Assembly: GCA_900105225.1 (NCBI GenBank)
Contig: LT629764.1
Location: forward strand, 4,794,501-4,858,500
Source of the DNA: Paenibacillaceae bacterium GAS479
Lineage (GTDB): Bacteria > Bacillota > Bacilli > Paenibacillales > Paenibacillaceae
Direction: 5' to 3'
DNA length: 64,000 bases
The notes below the pieces were generated by a model. It ran no database searches. It saw nothing but the letters and a program-made list of their open reading frames with translations, and was not told where the DNA came from. The translations under genes were made by a program, and so were the position numbers. The stretch's first letter is position 1, and every line of letters starts with the position of its first letter. Below, piece after piece: positions 26,116-36,102 of the stretch.

Positions 26116-26121
26116 TATAAT
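26116..26121 (+). promoter_or_regulatory. Probable -10 element of the polC promoter
   Basis: A perfect TATAAT lies 40 bases before the polC start. No good -35 is seen 17 bases upstream (the bases there read TGTTCT), so the promoter is moderately supported. Confidence 0.5.
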
Positions 26122-26161
26122 AAGAGTCTATGAAGTTTTAGCGTTAATCAGGAGGAATGAC

Positions 26162-29100
26162 ATGAGCGAGGGCAAGAGACAGCGTTTTGAGCTGTTGATG
26201 AAGCAAGCGGAGCTGCCGCCGGAGCTGGTCGGGAACCATTTTACCGATGGACATATTGAGAAGGTATTGGTCAGCCCGAGCAACCGCGAATGGACGTTTT
26301 ACATTACAAAAAGCTCCCTAGTGAAGAGGGATTTTTATACGATTTTTTGCCGTATGATCAAGCAGAAATTTAGTCATCTGGCAGAGGTGACCTTCTGCTT
26401 TACGTACGATGAGGAAGTGTCCGTAGACGAGCTGGCTCTGGAATATTGGCCGTTATTCGTTGAATGGGCGCAGCAGGAGATGGCTTCAGTCAACGGCTGG
26501 CTCGCAAAGGCTGCTCCATCGTCTAGTGGCGGAGCGCTGCAAATTATGCTGATGGACCGCGCAGGACTAGAGCTCGCAAAGCGCAAAAAGATCGATGAAG
26601 CGATTGTGCGTTTTTATGAGGATCGGTTCTGTCGGACGCTGCGCGTCAAGCTGACCGCTGGCGAAAATGCGCGCGAGCTGTACGAAGAATTCGAGAAACG
26701 AGTTGTGCAGGAGAACAGTGAGCAAGTGCAGCAAATCATGGAGAGTGTGACATCCGAAGCGGTGCCGGAGACGGAAGAAGGCGATGTGAGACTTGCTGTC
26801 GGTTACGATATCCGCGAAGAAGCCGTACCAATGATGAATATCGTTGAAGAAGAGAAAAAGATTACGGTGCAAGGCACTGTGTTCGGCCTCGATGTCAAGG
26901 AACTGCGCAACGGCAGTACGCTTTTTACATTTAATGTAACGGACTTTACAGATTCCATGGCGATGAAGATGTTTGCCAAGACAAAGGAAGATGTAAAGGT
27001 CCTCTCCAAGCTGTCCAATGGCAAGTGGATCAAGGCACGCGGTCGCGTAGAGTATGACCGCTTCATGCAGGAGCCGGAACTGGTCATGATGCCGAGTGAT
27101 TTGCATGAGGTGCATGCGCCCAAGGAGCGCACCGATACGGCAGAGGTCAAGCGGGTAGAGTTTCATTTGCACACGACGATGAGTACGATGGACGCAGTCA
27201 CATCTGTGGACACTTACATCAAGACGGCTGCCAAGTGGGGCCATTCTGCAATCGCCGTAACGGATCATGGCAATGTGCAGTGTTATCCGGACGCTTTTAA
27301 ACATGGCAAGAAAAATGGCGTCAAGGTGTTGTTCGGCGTTGAAGCCAATGTCGTAAACGATGCGGTGCCGATGGTGCTTAACTCAAGGGAAGAGTCGCTC
27401 AAGGACGCGGAATATGTCGTATTTGATATTGAGACGACGGGCCTGTCCATCGTGAATTGTAAGATCATCGAGCTGGCTGGAGTCAAGTACAAGAATGGCC
27501 AGGAGATTGATCGGTTCGCGACGTTCATTGACCCGCATGAGAAAATTCCTTACCATATCCAGCAATTGACCAATATTACAGATGACATGGTGCGGGGCGC
27601 GCCGGAACTGGAGCCCAAGCTGAGGGAGTTCATCGAGTTCGTTGGAGACTGCGTATTAGTTGCGCATAACGCCCGATTCGATATCGGCTTCATTCAAGCT
27701 TCTTGCAAAGCTATCGGCATCCCGGAGGTGAAGAATCCGGTACTTGATACGCTGGAGCTAGCGAGATTTTTGCATCCAACGATGAAAAATCACCGACTGA
27801 ACACGCTGGCTACTAAGTACAAAGCTGGCCTTGAGAGCCATCACCGCGCTATCGACGATTCCGTGGCGCTGGCCGGTATTCTATATGGTCTCATCAACGA
27901 TGCAGCGGAGCGTAATGTGACCGGATTGCATCAACTAAATGATTATGTTGGTATGGATATTTCCAACAGCAGACCTTTCCACTGCAATATTTACGCGCTG
28001 AATGCAGTCGGCAAAAAAAATCTATTCAAGCTGATCTCGCTGTCGCATACTCAATATTTTAAACGTGTCGCTTGCATCCCGAAAAGTAAGCTGGAGGAGC
28101 TGCGCGAAGGACTGCTTGTGATATCTGGCTGTGAAAAAAGCGAGTTTTTCGAAACTGTGCTCAACAAAACGGTTGAGGAAGCCGAGGACGTAGCGGAGTT
28201 CTACGATGTGCTGGAAATCCAGCCGGTCGATTTCTATATGCATCTAGTCGACAAAGGACTTGTCGGCAGTCGCGCCGAGATCGAGGAAGCAATGCGCAAA
28301 ATATGCCGAATCGGCGACAAGCTTCGCAAGCCGGTCATTGCGACTGGCAACGTACATTACCTCAATCCGCGTGAAAAGATGTACCGCGAGATTACGATTC
28401 TCGGTATTACAGGTTTCAGTCCGCTCAAAAGCCAGCGCCTTCCCGACGCGCATCTGCGTACAACGGATGAGATGCTGCAAGAGTTCCGCTTCCTTGGCGA
28501 TGAGCTTGCTTACCAGGTTGTTGTGACGAATACGGTGGAGCTGGCGGAACGGTTCGAGTCGTACGAAATGTTCCCAGATAAGCTGTATACGCCTATCATT
28601 GAGGGAGCGGATGACGAAATTCGCAATACTTGCTACGCCACGGCGCGCAAGTTGTATGGCGAGGAATTGCCGCAGGTCGTCATCGACCGATTGGAAAAAG
28701 AACTCATACCGATTATTAAATACGGCTTCTCCGCCAACTATTTGATTTCCGAGCGGCTCGTCAAAAAATCCAACGAAGACGGTTATCTAGTCGGTTCTCG
28801 GGGGTCCGTCGGCAGCTCTGTCGTCGCAACTTTTCTTGGCATTTCCGAGGTTAACCCGCTGCCGCCGCATTTCCTTTGCAAAACAGATGGTTGCTGTCAC
28901 AGCGAATGGATCCTTGATGGCAGCGTGTCATCCGGCTATAACTTGGCGGACAAGGCCTGTCCTAAGTGCGGGTCCATGATGCGGGGCGACGGACAGGATA
29001 TCCCGTTCGAAACCTTCCTTGGTTTCAAGGGCGACAAAGTTCCCGATATCGATCTCAACTTCTCCGGCGAGTATCAGCCGATTGCGCATAACTTCACCAA

Positions 29101-30466
29101 AGAAATTTTCGGGGAGAAATGTGTGTTCCGTGCCGGGACGATTGGTACGGTAGCGGAGAAGACGGCTTACGGCTTTGCCAAGAAATACGAGGAAGAGAAG
29201 GGGCGCAAATGGCGCGGAGCGGAGCTTAGCCGCCTTGCTTCCGGTTGTACGGGAGTGAAGCGGAGCACCGGCCAGCATCCCGGCGGAATTGTCGTTGTAC
29301 CGGATTATATGGAAGTTGAGGATATTACACCGGTCCAGTATCCTGCTGACGACACGGGCGCCGAGTGGAAAACGACACATTTTGACTATCATGCGTTCGA
29401 CGCGAATCTGCTTAAGCTTGATATTCTTGGACACGATGACCCGACGATGATGAGGATGCTGCAGGATCTGACAGGTGTTGACCCAACAACGATCCCGATG
29501 AATGATCCAAAGGTCATGAGCATGTTCAACTCAACGGCAGCACTTGGGGTTACGCCGGAGAAGATTCGTTCTAAAGTTGCTACCTACGGCGTGCCGGAGA
29601 TGGGTACAAAGTTCGTTCGTCAAATGTTAGAGGAGACGCAGCCAACTTCGTTCGCGGATTTATTGCAAATCTCGGGTCTGTCACATGGCACGGGCGTATG
29701 GCTTGGCAACGCGCAAGAGCTGATTAAGAAGGGCACCTGCACGATCAAAACCGTTATCGGCTGCCGCGACGAGATTATGCTCTTCCTGATCTACAAGGCT
29801 GGAATGGACGCCGGACTCGCTTTCAAAATTACCGAGAGCGTGCGTAAAGGCAAGGGATTGACGCCGGAATGGATCGAGGAAATGAAACGCTGCAAGGTTC
29901 CTCAGTGGTACATCGATTCCTGCCTGCGCATTGAGTACATGTTCCCGAAGGCGCATGCTGCCGCTTATGTCATTTCGGCTGTGCGCACCGCATTTTTCAA
30001 GCTATATCATCCAATTGCCTACTATGCAACCTACTTCACGGTGCGGGCGGAAGACTTCGATCTTGAGCTGCTTTGCCAAGGTTACGACAGTATTTTGAAA
30101 AGGCTGATCGAGATCGAGCAGAAAGGTTTCGCAGCCTTGCCAAAAGAGAAAGCATCGATATCCATTCTCGAGATGGCGCTGGAAATGACGGCGCGCGGTT
30201 TCTCCTTCAAGCCGGTTGATCTGTATGTCTCCCATTCTACCCGTTGGACGATCGATGGCGACAGCCTTATTCCTCCATTCGCAGCGATTGCTGGTATTGG
30301 TGACAATGCGGCACGTAATATCGCTGGTGCACGCGATGCGGGCGAATATCTTTCAGTGGAAGACTTCCAACAGCGTTCCAAGGCGACCAAGACAACTATC
30401 GAAGTTTTGGGCAGTATGGGTTGTTTCAGAGGGCTGCCGGAATCGAACCAGCTTTCCCTGTTCTAG
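26162..30466 (+). CDS. polC: DNA polymerase III alpha subunit, PolC type
   Basis: The 1434-residue replicative polymerase of low-GC Gram-positives. Order: N-terminal region and OB domain (to ~320), PHP domain beginning FHLHTTMSTMDA at residue 334, an inserted DnaQ-type 3'-5' exonuclease starting at ~419 with catalytic D422 and E424 (FDIETTG), then the polymerase core with palm residues D962 and D964 (PDIDLNFSGEY) and a C-terminal fingers/duplex-binding part. The exonuclease inside PHP is diagnostic of PolC. AGGAGG precedes the ATG. Length matches B. subtilis PolC (1437 aa). Confidence 0.98.
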   Translation: MSEGKRQRFELLMKQAELPPELVGNHFTDGHIEKVLVSPSNREWTFYITKSSLVKRDFYTIFCRMIKQKFSHLAEVTFCFTYDEEVSVDELALEYWPLFVEWAQQEMASVNGWLAKAAPSSSGGALQIMLMDRAGLELAKRKKIDEAIVRFYEDRFCRTLRVKLTAGENARELYEEFEKRVVQENSEQVQQIMESVTSEAVPETEEGDVRLAVGYDIREEAVPMMNIVEEEKKITVQGTVFGLDVKELRNGSTLFTFNVTDFTDSMAMKMFAKTKEDVKVLSKLSNGKWIKARGRVEYDRFMQEPELVMMPSDLHEVHAPKERTDTAEVKRVEFHLHTTMSTMDAVTSVDTYIKTAAKWGHSAIAVTDHGNVQCYPDAFKHGKKNGVKVLFGVEANVVNDAVPMVLNSREESLKDAEYVVFDIETTGLSIVNCKIIELAGVKYKNGQEIDRFATFIDPHEKIPYHIQQLTNITDDMVRGAPELEPKLREFIEFVGDCVLVAHNARFDIGFIQASCKAIGIPEVKNPVLDTLELARFLHPTMKNHRLNTLATKYKAGLESHHRAIDDSVALAGILYGLINDAAERNVTGLHQLNDYVGMDISNSRPFHCNIYALNAVGKKNLFKLISLSHTQYFKRVACIPKSKLEELREGLLVISGCEKSEFFETVLNKTVEEAEDVAEFYDVLEIQPVDFYMHLVDKGLVGSRAEIEEAMRKICRIGDKLRKPVIATGNVHYLNPREKMYREITILGITGFSPLKSQRLPDAHLRTTDEMLQEFRFLGDELAYQVVVTNTVELAERFESYEMFPDKLYTPIIEGADDEIRNTCYATARKLYGEELPQVVIDRLEKELIPIIKYGFSANYLISERLVKKSNEDGYLVGSRGSVGSSVVATFLGISEVNPLPPHFLCKTDGCCHSEWILDGSVSSGYNLADKACPKCGSMMRGDGQDIPFETFLGFKGDKVPDIDLNFSGEYQPIAHNFTKEIFGEKCVFRAGTIGTVAEKTAYGFAKKYEEEKGRKWRGAELSRLASGCTGVKRSTGQHPGGIVVVPDYMEVEDITPVQYPADDTGAEWKTTHFDYHAFDANLLKLDILGHDDPTMMRMLQDLTGVDPTTIPMNDPKVMSMFNSTAALGVTPEKIRSKVATYGVPEMGTKFVRQMLEETQPTSFADLLQISGLSHGTGVWLGNAQELIKKGTCTIKTVIGCRDEIMLFLIYKAGMDAGLAFKITESVRKGKGLTPEWIEEMKRCKVPQWYIDSCLRIEYMFPKAHAAAYVISAVRTAFFKLYHPIAYYATYFTVRAEDFDLELLCQGYDSILKRLIEIEQKGFAALPKEKASISILEMALEMTARGFSFKPVDLYVSHSTRWTIDGDSLIPPFAAIAGIGDNAARNIAGARDAGEYLSVEDFQQRSKATKTTIEVLGSMGCFRGLPESNQLSLF

Positions 30467-30543
30467 CTCCACCGATCGCGTTATAACGCGAACATACTCG
30501 TTTAATCTGTTTCCTGGTAAAAGGCTTGAGAGGAAAACAATTC

Positions 30544-30572
30544 TTGTCAGTCAATACGGGTTATGATATAAT
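30544..30572 (+). promoter_or_regulatory. Strong predicted SigA promoter of the rimP-nusA-infB operon
   Basis: TTGTCA (30544-30549) and TATAAT (30567-30572) with 17-base spacing; start near 30579. It drives the operon through ribF. Confidence 0.85.
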
Positions 30573-30607
30573 TTTTTTGGTAATCATGAGGATAGAACTA
30601 ACTTTCT

Positions 30608-30631
30608 GAAGAGTGGGGAAACCCACTCTTC
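30608..30631 (+). promoter_or_regulatory. Leader hairpin with GAAA tetraloop upstream of rimP
   Basis: A perfect 10-bp stem GAAGAGTGGG/CCCACTCTTC closed by GAAA, ~30 nt into the predicted transcript. It is followed only by a weak T-run (ACGTTTTG), so it could be an attenuator, a protein or ribosome-related signal, or an mRNA stabiliser. Confidence 0.7.
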
Positions 30632-30679
30632 ACGTTTTGTCCACTACTTTTTTCGTTGGAATCAGGGGGTCTATCGGAT

Positions 30680-31141
30680 TTGAGCACATCCAGAATCAAG
30701 GCAGTCGTCGAGGAGATGGCTACGCCTTTCCTTAACGACAATGGCTTCGAGCTTGTGGATATCGAATATGTTAAGGAAGGCAGCAACTGGTTCCTTCGCG
30801 TATTTGTGGATAAAGACGGCGGAATTGACATCGACGAGTGCGGCCGGATCAGCGAATATCTGAGCGAGCGCCTGGACGAGAATGATCCCGTCTCAGACGC
30901 TTATTTTTTGGAGGTTTCATCTCCAGGTGCGGAACGTCCGCTGAAGAAACCCGAGGACGTGAGCAAGGCAATCGGCAAGCAGGTCAATGTGACTACTTAC
31001 GAGCCGATTGATGGATTAAAAGAATTCGAGGGTCCTCTGCTGTCTTTCGACGGAGAGACTGTTTCCGTCCAGGTTGGACGCAAAACTCACTCGATTCCAT
31101 ATGCCAAGGTGGCCAGCGCCAGGCTGGCTATCGTTTTCTAA
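30680..31141 (+). CDS. rimP: Ribosome maturation factor RimP
   Basis: A 153-residue RimP, needed for 30S subunit maturation. It contains the N-terminal alpha/beta domain ([20 protein letters not shown]), the [13 protein letters not shown] motif, [14 protein letters not shown], and the C-terminal SH3-like domain. The start is a TTG at 30680, ten bases after AGGGGG (30664-30669), giving [13 protein letters not shown]; an in-frame TTG at 30656 lacks a ribosome binding site. It begins the operon, immediately before nusA. Confidence 0.95.
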   Translation: MSTSRIKAVVEEMATPFLNDNGFELVDIEYVKEGSNWFLRVFVDKDGGIDIDECGRISEYLSERLDENDPVSDAYFLEVSSPGAERPLKKPEDVSKAIGKQVNVTTYEPIDGLKEFEGPLLSFDGETVSVQVGRKTHSIPYAKVASARLAIVF

Positions 31142-31168
31142 TTAGCGAAAGGGGGATTGACGGTTCCA

Positions 31169-32266
31169 ATGAGTATGGACTTTATTGAAGCTCTTAATGA
31201 AATAGAGCGAGAGAAAGGAATCGCCAAGGATATCCTGCTGGAAGCGATCGAGGCGGCGCTGATCTCCAGTTACAAGCGCAACTTCAACACCGCCCAGAAC
31301 GTCCGGGTGGATATTAACCGGCATACGGGCGTGATCAAAGTTTATGCTCGTAAAAATGTCGTAGAAGAAGTGTTAGATCCGCGTCTGGAAATTACGGTGG
31401 AAGCTTCTCGCGAGATCAACCCGCATTATCAGTTGGATGATGTGGCGGACATCGAAGTGACGCCTCGCGACTTTGGCCGCATCGCTGCGCAGACAGCGAA
31501 GCAAGTCGTGACCCAGCGTATCCGGGAAGCAGAACGCGGACTGATTTATAACGCTTATATCGACAAAGAAGAAGATATCGTAAATGGCATCGTGCAGCGC
31601 CAGGATACGCGTAACCTGTTCATCGATCTCGGCAAGGTAGAGGCTGTATTGCCGCTGACCGAGCTGATGCCGACTGACAAGTTCAAGCATGGCGACCGTG
31701 TGAAGTCCTTTATTACGAAGGTTGAGAACACGACCAAGGGGCCGCAGATTATTCTTTCCCGCACCCATCCAGGACTGCTGAAACGTCTGTTCGAGCTCGA
31801 AGTTCCGGAAATTTACGACGGAGTCGTCGAGATTCGTTCTGTAGCGCGTGAAGCGGGCTTCCGCTCCAAGATCGCGGTTCATTCCCGCAATGACGAGGTG
31901 GATCCAGTCGGTTCCTGCGTCGGCCAAAAGGGAATGCGCGTGCAAACGATCGTTTCGGAGCTGAAAGGCGAAAAAATCGATATTGTCCGCTGGTCGGACA
32001 GCACCGAGGAATACGTAGCGAATGCACTCAGCCCATCCAAGGTGCTTGAAGTCATTGTGTTTGAGCAAGAGAAGATGGCGCGTGTCATCGTGCCTGACTA
32101 TCAGCTCTCACTGGCTATCGGCATTAAGGGTCAGAATGCTCGCCTGGCGGCCAAGCTGACTGGTTGGAAGATCGACATCAAGAGCGAGACGCAGGCGGAG
32201 CAGGAATTCGGCCGGGAGCGGACGCAAGGGATAGCGATGCATCAGGATTCCATCACGATCGACTAG
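31169..32266 (+). CDS. nusA: Transcription termination/antitermination factor NusA
   Basis: A 365-residue NusA, which binds RNA polymerase and controls pausing and termination. N-terminal domain (MSMDFIEALNEIEREKGIAK), S1 domain around residue 135-200 (VNGIVQRQDTRNLFIDLGKV), then KH1 and KH2 (VGSCVGQKGMRVQTIVSEL; AIGIKGQNARLAAKLTGW). It lacks the extra C-terminal acidic repeats of E. coli NusA, as usual for Firmicutes. An in-frame TTG at 31157 is one base from GGGGG; ATG 31169 is preferred, and ATG 31175 is also possible. Confidence 0.95.
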   Translation: MSMDFIEALNEIEREKGIAKDILLEAIEAALISSYKRNFNTAQNVRVDINRHTGVIKVYARKNVVEEVLDPRLEITVEASREINPHYQLDDVADIEVTPRDFGRIAAQTAKQVVTQRIREAERGLIYNAYIDKEEDIVNGIVQRQDTRNLFIDLGKVEAVLPLTELMPTDKFKHGDRVKSFITKVENTTKGPQIILSRTHPGLLKRLFELEVPEIYDGVVEIRSVAREAGFRSKIAVHSRNDEVDPVGSCVGQKGMRVQTIVSELKGEKIDIVRWSDSTEEYVANALSPSKVLEVIVFEQEKMARVIVPDYQLSLAIGIKGQNARLAAKLTGWKIDIKSETQAEQEFGRERTQGIAMHQDSITID

Positions 32267-32284
32267 GCACGGGGGGATTTGCTC

Positions 32285-32602
32285 ATGAAACCTAGAAAAA
32301 TCCCGCTGCGCAAATGTGTAGCCAGTCAGGAAATGCTTCCCAAAAAAGAGCTGATTCGGGTCGTCCGCACGCCGGACGGCACCATTTCGATAGACCTAAC
32401 CGGCAAAAAGTCTGGTAGGGGAGCTTATCTCAAAGGGACAGCTGAAAACTTCCGTCTGGCCAAGAAGACGCGGGCTCTTGATCGGGCGCTTAAACAAACG
32501 GTTCCGCCGGACATATACGATCAACTCCAGCGCGAGTTCATTTCCGTGGAGGAACAGTTCCTCGCCGCTAAGAACCAGGAGGCGGACCAGGATGATGAGT
32601 AA
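32285..32602 (+). CDS. rnpM: RNase P modulator RnpM (YlxR)
   Basis: A 105-residue YlxR-family protein. It begins MKPRKIPLRKCVASQEMLPK and has ELIRVVRTPDG and the family GRGAYL motif (SGRGAYLKG). In B. subtilis YlxR binds RNase P RNA and modulates its activity; earlier work also linked it to regulation of many genes. The ATG at 32285 is eight bases after GGGGGG; an in-frame TTG at 32279 is too close. The gene overlaps ylxQ. Confidence 0.93.
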   Translation: MKPRKIPLRKCVASQEMLPKKELIRVVRTPDGTISIDLTGKKSGRGAYLKGTAENFRLAKKTRALDRALKQTVPPDIYDQLQREFISVEEQFLAAKNQEADQDDE

Positions 32603-32918
32603 GGCGCTCTCCAATCTGGGCATGGCAATGCGCGCTGGCAAGGTCGTTACCGGTGATGAAACGGTGTTAAAGACAGTTCGTCAGGGCAAAGCTTCTCTTG
32701 TCCTGGTGGCGGCTGACGCATCAGCCAACACCAAAAAGAAATACCGTGATAAGTGCGCGTCCTATGGCGTATTTATGGCCGAGGCTTTTTCTCGCGATTC
32801 ACTCGGGCAAGCCCTTGGTAAGGAAGAAAGGGTCGTTGTGGCGATTACGGATCGGGGGTTCGCGAACATGATTCGGGGTCAATTGAGCCAGAATACGGAG
32901 GTGGAGAATATTGACTAA
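32592..32918 (+). CDS. ylxQ: L7Ae-family RNA-binding protein YlxQ
   Basis: A 108-residue L7Ae/L30e-like protein that binds kink-turn RNA. Visible: [35 protein letters not shown], and [14 protein letters not shown]. It starts inside the end of rnpM: AGGAGG (32577-32582) serves ATG 32592 or ATG 32595; the longer form is given. Its stop overlaps the TTG start of infB, so translation of rnpM, ylxQ and infB is linked. Confidence 0.92.
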   Translation: MMSKALSNLGMAMRAGKVVTGDETVLKTVRQGKASLVLVAADASANTKKKYRDKCASYGVFMAEAFSRDSLGQALGKEERVVVAITDRGFANMIRGQLSQNTEVENID

Positions 32919-35730
32919 ACCACAAGACGGTAAAGAAGGCAAAGAGAAGCTTCGCGTGTACGAATATGCGAAGTCCCTTAACATGAGTAGCAAGGAAATC
33001 ATAACGATTCTTAAACGGCTAGATACACCTGTCAACAATCACATGAGTGTGATGGAGTCTGGCATGGTGAGCAAGGTGGAAGGTTTCTTCCGCGACATCA
33101 AAGCGAACGCCGCAGCTAAGAGGGCACAAGGGAATACGCAGGCCAACACGACCGCGACCCGCCCAGCCGAGAAGCGGCCGGAGCAACAAGGAGTGCATAC
33201 TATTCCACGTCAAGAGCAATCCCAACCTACAAACCAACAGGATCGACAGGTGACTATGAATACGACAACGAACAACCAAGGAAGCAACAGCACAGAGCAG
33301 CGCCCTTCCCAAGGCAGCGCGCAAGGACGCGGTCCCGCACCAAGCGGCGGCCAACCTAGAAGTGGTGGCCAAGGTGGCGGAGGCCGTCCGCAAGGCCAAG
33401 GCAGTGGATACGGTGGCAATCGTCCAGCAGGTCAAAGCGGCGGAAGCCGTCCAGCAGGTCAAGGCGGCGGAAGTCGTCCAGCAGGTCAAGGCGGCGGAAG
33501 CCGTCCGGCAGGTCAAAGCGGCGGATACGGCGGTAATCGTCCAGCAGGCCAAGGTGGCGCAAGCCGTCCAGCAGGCCAAGGTGGCGGGTACGGCGGAAGT
33601 CGTCCGGCAGGCCAAGGCGGCGGAAGCCGTCCTCCAGGTCAAGGCGGCGGATACGGCGGCGCTCGTCCGCAAGGACAGAGCGGCCCATCCGCAGGAGCAG
33701 CTCCGCGCGGCGAAAGCCGTAGCACAGCCCCAGCTCCACGTACGTTCGGCGAGAACAAGCCGGCCGGCGGCGCAAGAACTGACTTCAACCGCAGCGGCCA
33801 AGGTGGCGGCGCGGGACGCAGTGGCGGTCCTGGCGGTGCAGGTGCGAACCGTCGCGGTGGAGGTAAACCAGGCGGCCAAAACGGTCGTTTCGATGATCGC
33901 GGTGGTAGCTTCAGAAATCGCGGCAAAAACGGACGCGGCAAAAGTCAGCAGCCTCCGCGCGAGAAAATCGACAACACGCCTAAGAAAATTATTGTCCGCG
34001 GCAACATGACCGTGGCTGAGCTCGCTAAGCTGCTCCATAAGGACGCTTCCGAGGTCATCAAAAAGCTTATTTCCATGGGCGTCATGGCAACGATCAACCA
34101 GGAACTTGATATCGAAACGATCCAACTTGTCGCTTCCGAGTTCAAAGTTGAGGAAGTTGAGATCAAAATCCCTGTCGAAGAGGACGATTTCGAGACAGTG
34201 GAAGAGAAAGACAACGAAGAGGATCTTCAGTCCCGTGCTCCAGTTGTAACGATTATGGGTCACGTCGATCACGGTAAAACGACGCTTCTTGATGCCATTC
34301 GCTCCACGAACGTTACAAGTGGCGAAGCAGGCGGCATCACGCAGCATATCGGTGCTTACCAAGTCGAGATCAACAACAAAAAAATTACGTTCCTGGATAC
34401 CCCGGGCCACGAAGCGTTCACGATGATGCGTGCTCGCGGAGCCGAGGTAACGGACATTACGATTATCGTTGTTGCTGCGGATGACGGCGTTATGCCACAA
34501 ACGGTAGAAGCAATCAGCCATGCGAAAGCAGCTAAGGTGCCGATTATCGTAGCGGTCAACAAAATCGACAAGCCGGACGCTAATCCGGATACGATCAAAC
34601 AAGAGCTTACCAAGTATGAGCTTGTACCTGAAGAGTGGGGCGGCGACACGATTTTTGTCAACGTATCCGCGAAACAGCGTACCAATCTTGAAGAGCTCCT
34701 GGAGATGATCCTGCTCGTAGCTGAGGTCAACGATTACAAGGCGAACCCGAACAAGCGCGCTCGCGGCACCGTCCTCGAGGCCGAGCTGGACAAAGGCAAG
34801 GGCCCAATTGCTCGTGTACTCGTACAGCACGGTACGCTCAAGATCGGCGATGCTTTTGTAGCCGGTAATTCCTTCGGACGTATTCGCGCCATGGTCAACG
34901 ACAAGGGACGTCGTCTCAAAGAAGCTGATCCTTCTACACCGGTTGAGATCACGGGCTTGACTGAGGTGCCAAAAGCTGGCGACCCGTTCATGGTATTCGA
35001 AGATGAGCGCAAAGCTCGTGCCATTTCCGAACGTCGCTCCATCAAGCAGCGCCAATCGCAGATGGGCGCGAACTCCCGCGTAACGCTGGATGATCTTTAC
35101 AAGCACATCACAGAAGGCGAGATCAAGGACCTCAACGTCATCATCAAGGCTGACGTTCAAGGCTCGCTGGAAGCTCTCAAAGGCTCCCTTGAGAAAATCG
35201 AGGTTGAAGGTGTGCGCGTTAAGAGTATTCACAGCGGCGTAGGCGCGATTACGGAATCCGATATCGCTCTTGCCTCGGCTTCCAACGCAATCGTGATCGG
35301 CTTCAACGTACGTCCTGAGATTCAGGCGGCTGTAGCGGCTGAGCAAGAAAAAGTCGATGTGCGTCTGCATAACATCATCTACAACGTAATTGAAGAAATC
35401 GAGCAAGCAATGAAAGGCATGCTGGATCCAATCTTCAAGGAAGTTGTTACCGGCCACGCGGAAGTGCGTAACTTGTTCAAAGTGAGCAAAGTGGGCACGA
35501 TTGCCGGCTGTATGATTATCGACGGCAAAATCGCACGTTCTTCCGAAGCTCGCGTCATTCGTGCCGGCATTGTCCTGCATCAGGGCAAGATCGATACGCT
35601 CAAGCGCTTCAAGGATGATGTGAAAGAAGTTTCACAAGGTTATGAATGCGGCATTACCCTGGAGAAATTCAATGATCTTCAAGAAGGCGACATCATTGAA
35701 GCTTTCGCCCAGGAGAAGGTAGAACGTTAA
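32911..35730 (+). CDS. infB: Translation initiation factor IF-2 with Gly-rich repeat region
   Basis: A 939-residue IF-2, the GTPase that brings initiator tRNA to the ribosome. The N-terminus has the IF2-N helical motif ([18 protein letters not shown]), followed at about residues 125-340 by a Gly/Arg/Gln/Ser/Pro-rich low-complexity region with tandem RPAGQGG units. A second IF2-N motif is at ~355-410. The G domain starts around 445, with [12 protein letters not shown] at residue 450, DTPGHE, and NKIDKPD; domains II-IV complete it. The TTG at 32911, eight bases after GGAGG, overlaps the ylxQ stop. The C-terminal two thirds are highly conserved. Confidence 0.97.
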   Translation: MTKPQDGKEGKEKLRVYEYAKSLNMSSKEIITILKRLDTPVNNHMSVMESGMVSKVEGFFRDIKANAAAKRAQGNTQANTTATRPAEKRPEQQGVHTIPRQEQSQPTNQQDRQVTMNTTTNNQGSNSTEQRPSQGSAQGRGPAPSGGQPRSGGQGGGGRPQGQGSGYGGNRPAGQSGGSRPAGQGGGSRPAGQGGGSRPAGQSGGYGGNRPAGQGGASRPAGQGGGYGGSRPAGQGGGSRPPGQGGGYGGARPQGQSGPSAGAAPRGESRSTAPAPRTFGENKPAGGARTDFNRSGQGGGAGRSGGPGGAGANRRGGGKPGGQNGRFDDRGGSFRNRGKNGRGKSQQPPREKIDNTPKKIIVRGNMTVAELAKLLHKDASEVIKKLISMGVMATINQELDIETIQLVASEFKVEEVEIKIPVEEDDFETVEEKDNEEDLQSRAPVVTIMGHVDHGKTTLLDAIRSTNVTSGEAGGITQHIGAYQVEINNKKITFLDTPGHEAFTMMRARGAEVTDITIIVVAADDGVMPQTVEAISHAKAAKVPIIVAVNKIDKPDANPDTIKQELTKYELVPEEWGGDTIFVNVSAKQRTNLEELLEMILLVAEVNDYKANPNKRARGTVLEAELDKGKGPIARVLVQHGTLKIGDAFVAGNSFGRIRAMVNDKGRRLKEADPSTPVEITGLTEVPKAGDPFMVFEDERKARAISERRSIKQRQSQMGANSRVTLDDLYKHITEGEIKDLNVIIKADVQGSLEALKGSLEKIEVEGVRVKSIHSGVGAITESDIALASASNAIVIGFNVRPEIQAAVAAEQEKVDVRLHNIIYNVIEEIEQAMKGMLDPIFKEVVTGHAEVRNLFKVSKVGTIAGCMIIDGKIARSSEARVIRAGIVLHQGKIDTLKRFKDDVKEVSQGYECGITLEKFNDLQEGDIIEAFAQEKVER
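33361..33690 (+). repeat. In-frame 27/36-bp repeats within infB
   Basis: Degenerate DNA repeats encode alternating GGSRPAGQG (27 bp) and [12 protein letters not shown] (36 bp) units, residues about 151-260 of IF-2. The reading frame is kept through all copies, and the copies differ mainly at third codon positions. Confidence 0.85.
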
Positions 35731-35745
35731 AAGAGGTGGTCCAGC

Positions 35746-36102
35746 ATGGCTAAAATCCGTGTCGGCCGTGTCGGGGAGCAGATCAAAAAAGAGCTTAGTC
35801 AGATCATTCAGACTGAGCTTAAAGATCCCCGCATTGGCTTTATAACGGTAACCGGAGTGGACGTCACGAACGATATGTCCCAGGCGCGCGTTTATCTGAG
35901 CGTGCTGGGGAATGATGATCAGAAGGAAGAAACGCTTAAAGCTCTGGCGCGGGGAACTGGCTTCATCCGCTCCGAGCTTGGCAAGCGGATTCGCTTTCGC
36001 CATACTCCAGAGATCCTGTTCAAGTTTGACGGCAGCATCGAGTATGGCAGCAAGATCGAGTCGATTTTGACGAAAATCAATCGGGAGAATAGCGGCGAAT
36101 GA
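35746..36102 (+). CDS. rbfA: Ribosome-binding factor A
   Basis: A 118-residue RbfA, a KH-fold protein needed for 16S rRNA 5' end processing and 30S maturation. Signatures: RVGRVGEQIKKELSQIIQ, DPRIGFITVTGVDVTNDMS, ARVYLSVLG and RFRHTPEILFKFDGS. ATG 35746 follows AGAGGTGG. Its TGA overlaps the nrnA ATG. B. subtilis has ylxP between infB and rbfA; it is missing here. Confidence 0.97.
   Translation: MAKIRVGRVGEQIKKELSQIIQTELKDPRIGFITVTGVDVTNDMSQARVYLSVLGNDDQKEETLKALARGTGFIRSELGKRIRFRHTPEILFKFDGSIEYGSKIESILTKINRENSGE

Noticed and set aside
33019-35580. 853-residue open frame on the minus strand of infB
   Set aside because: It lies antisense to the well-supported IF-2 gene, has no recognisable domain and results from the codon bias of the sense strand.
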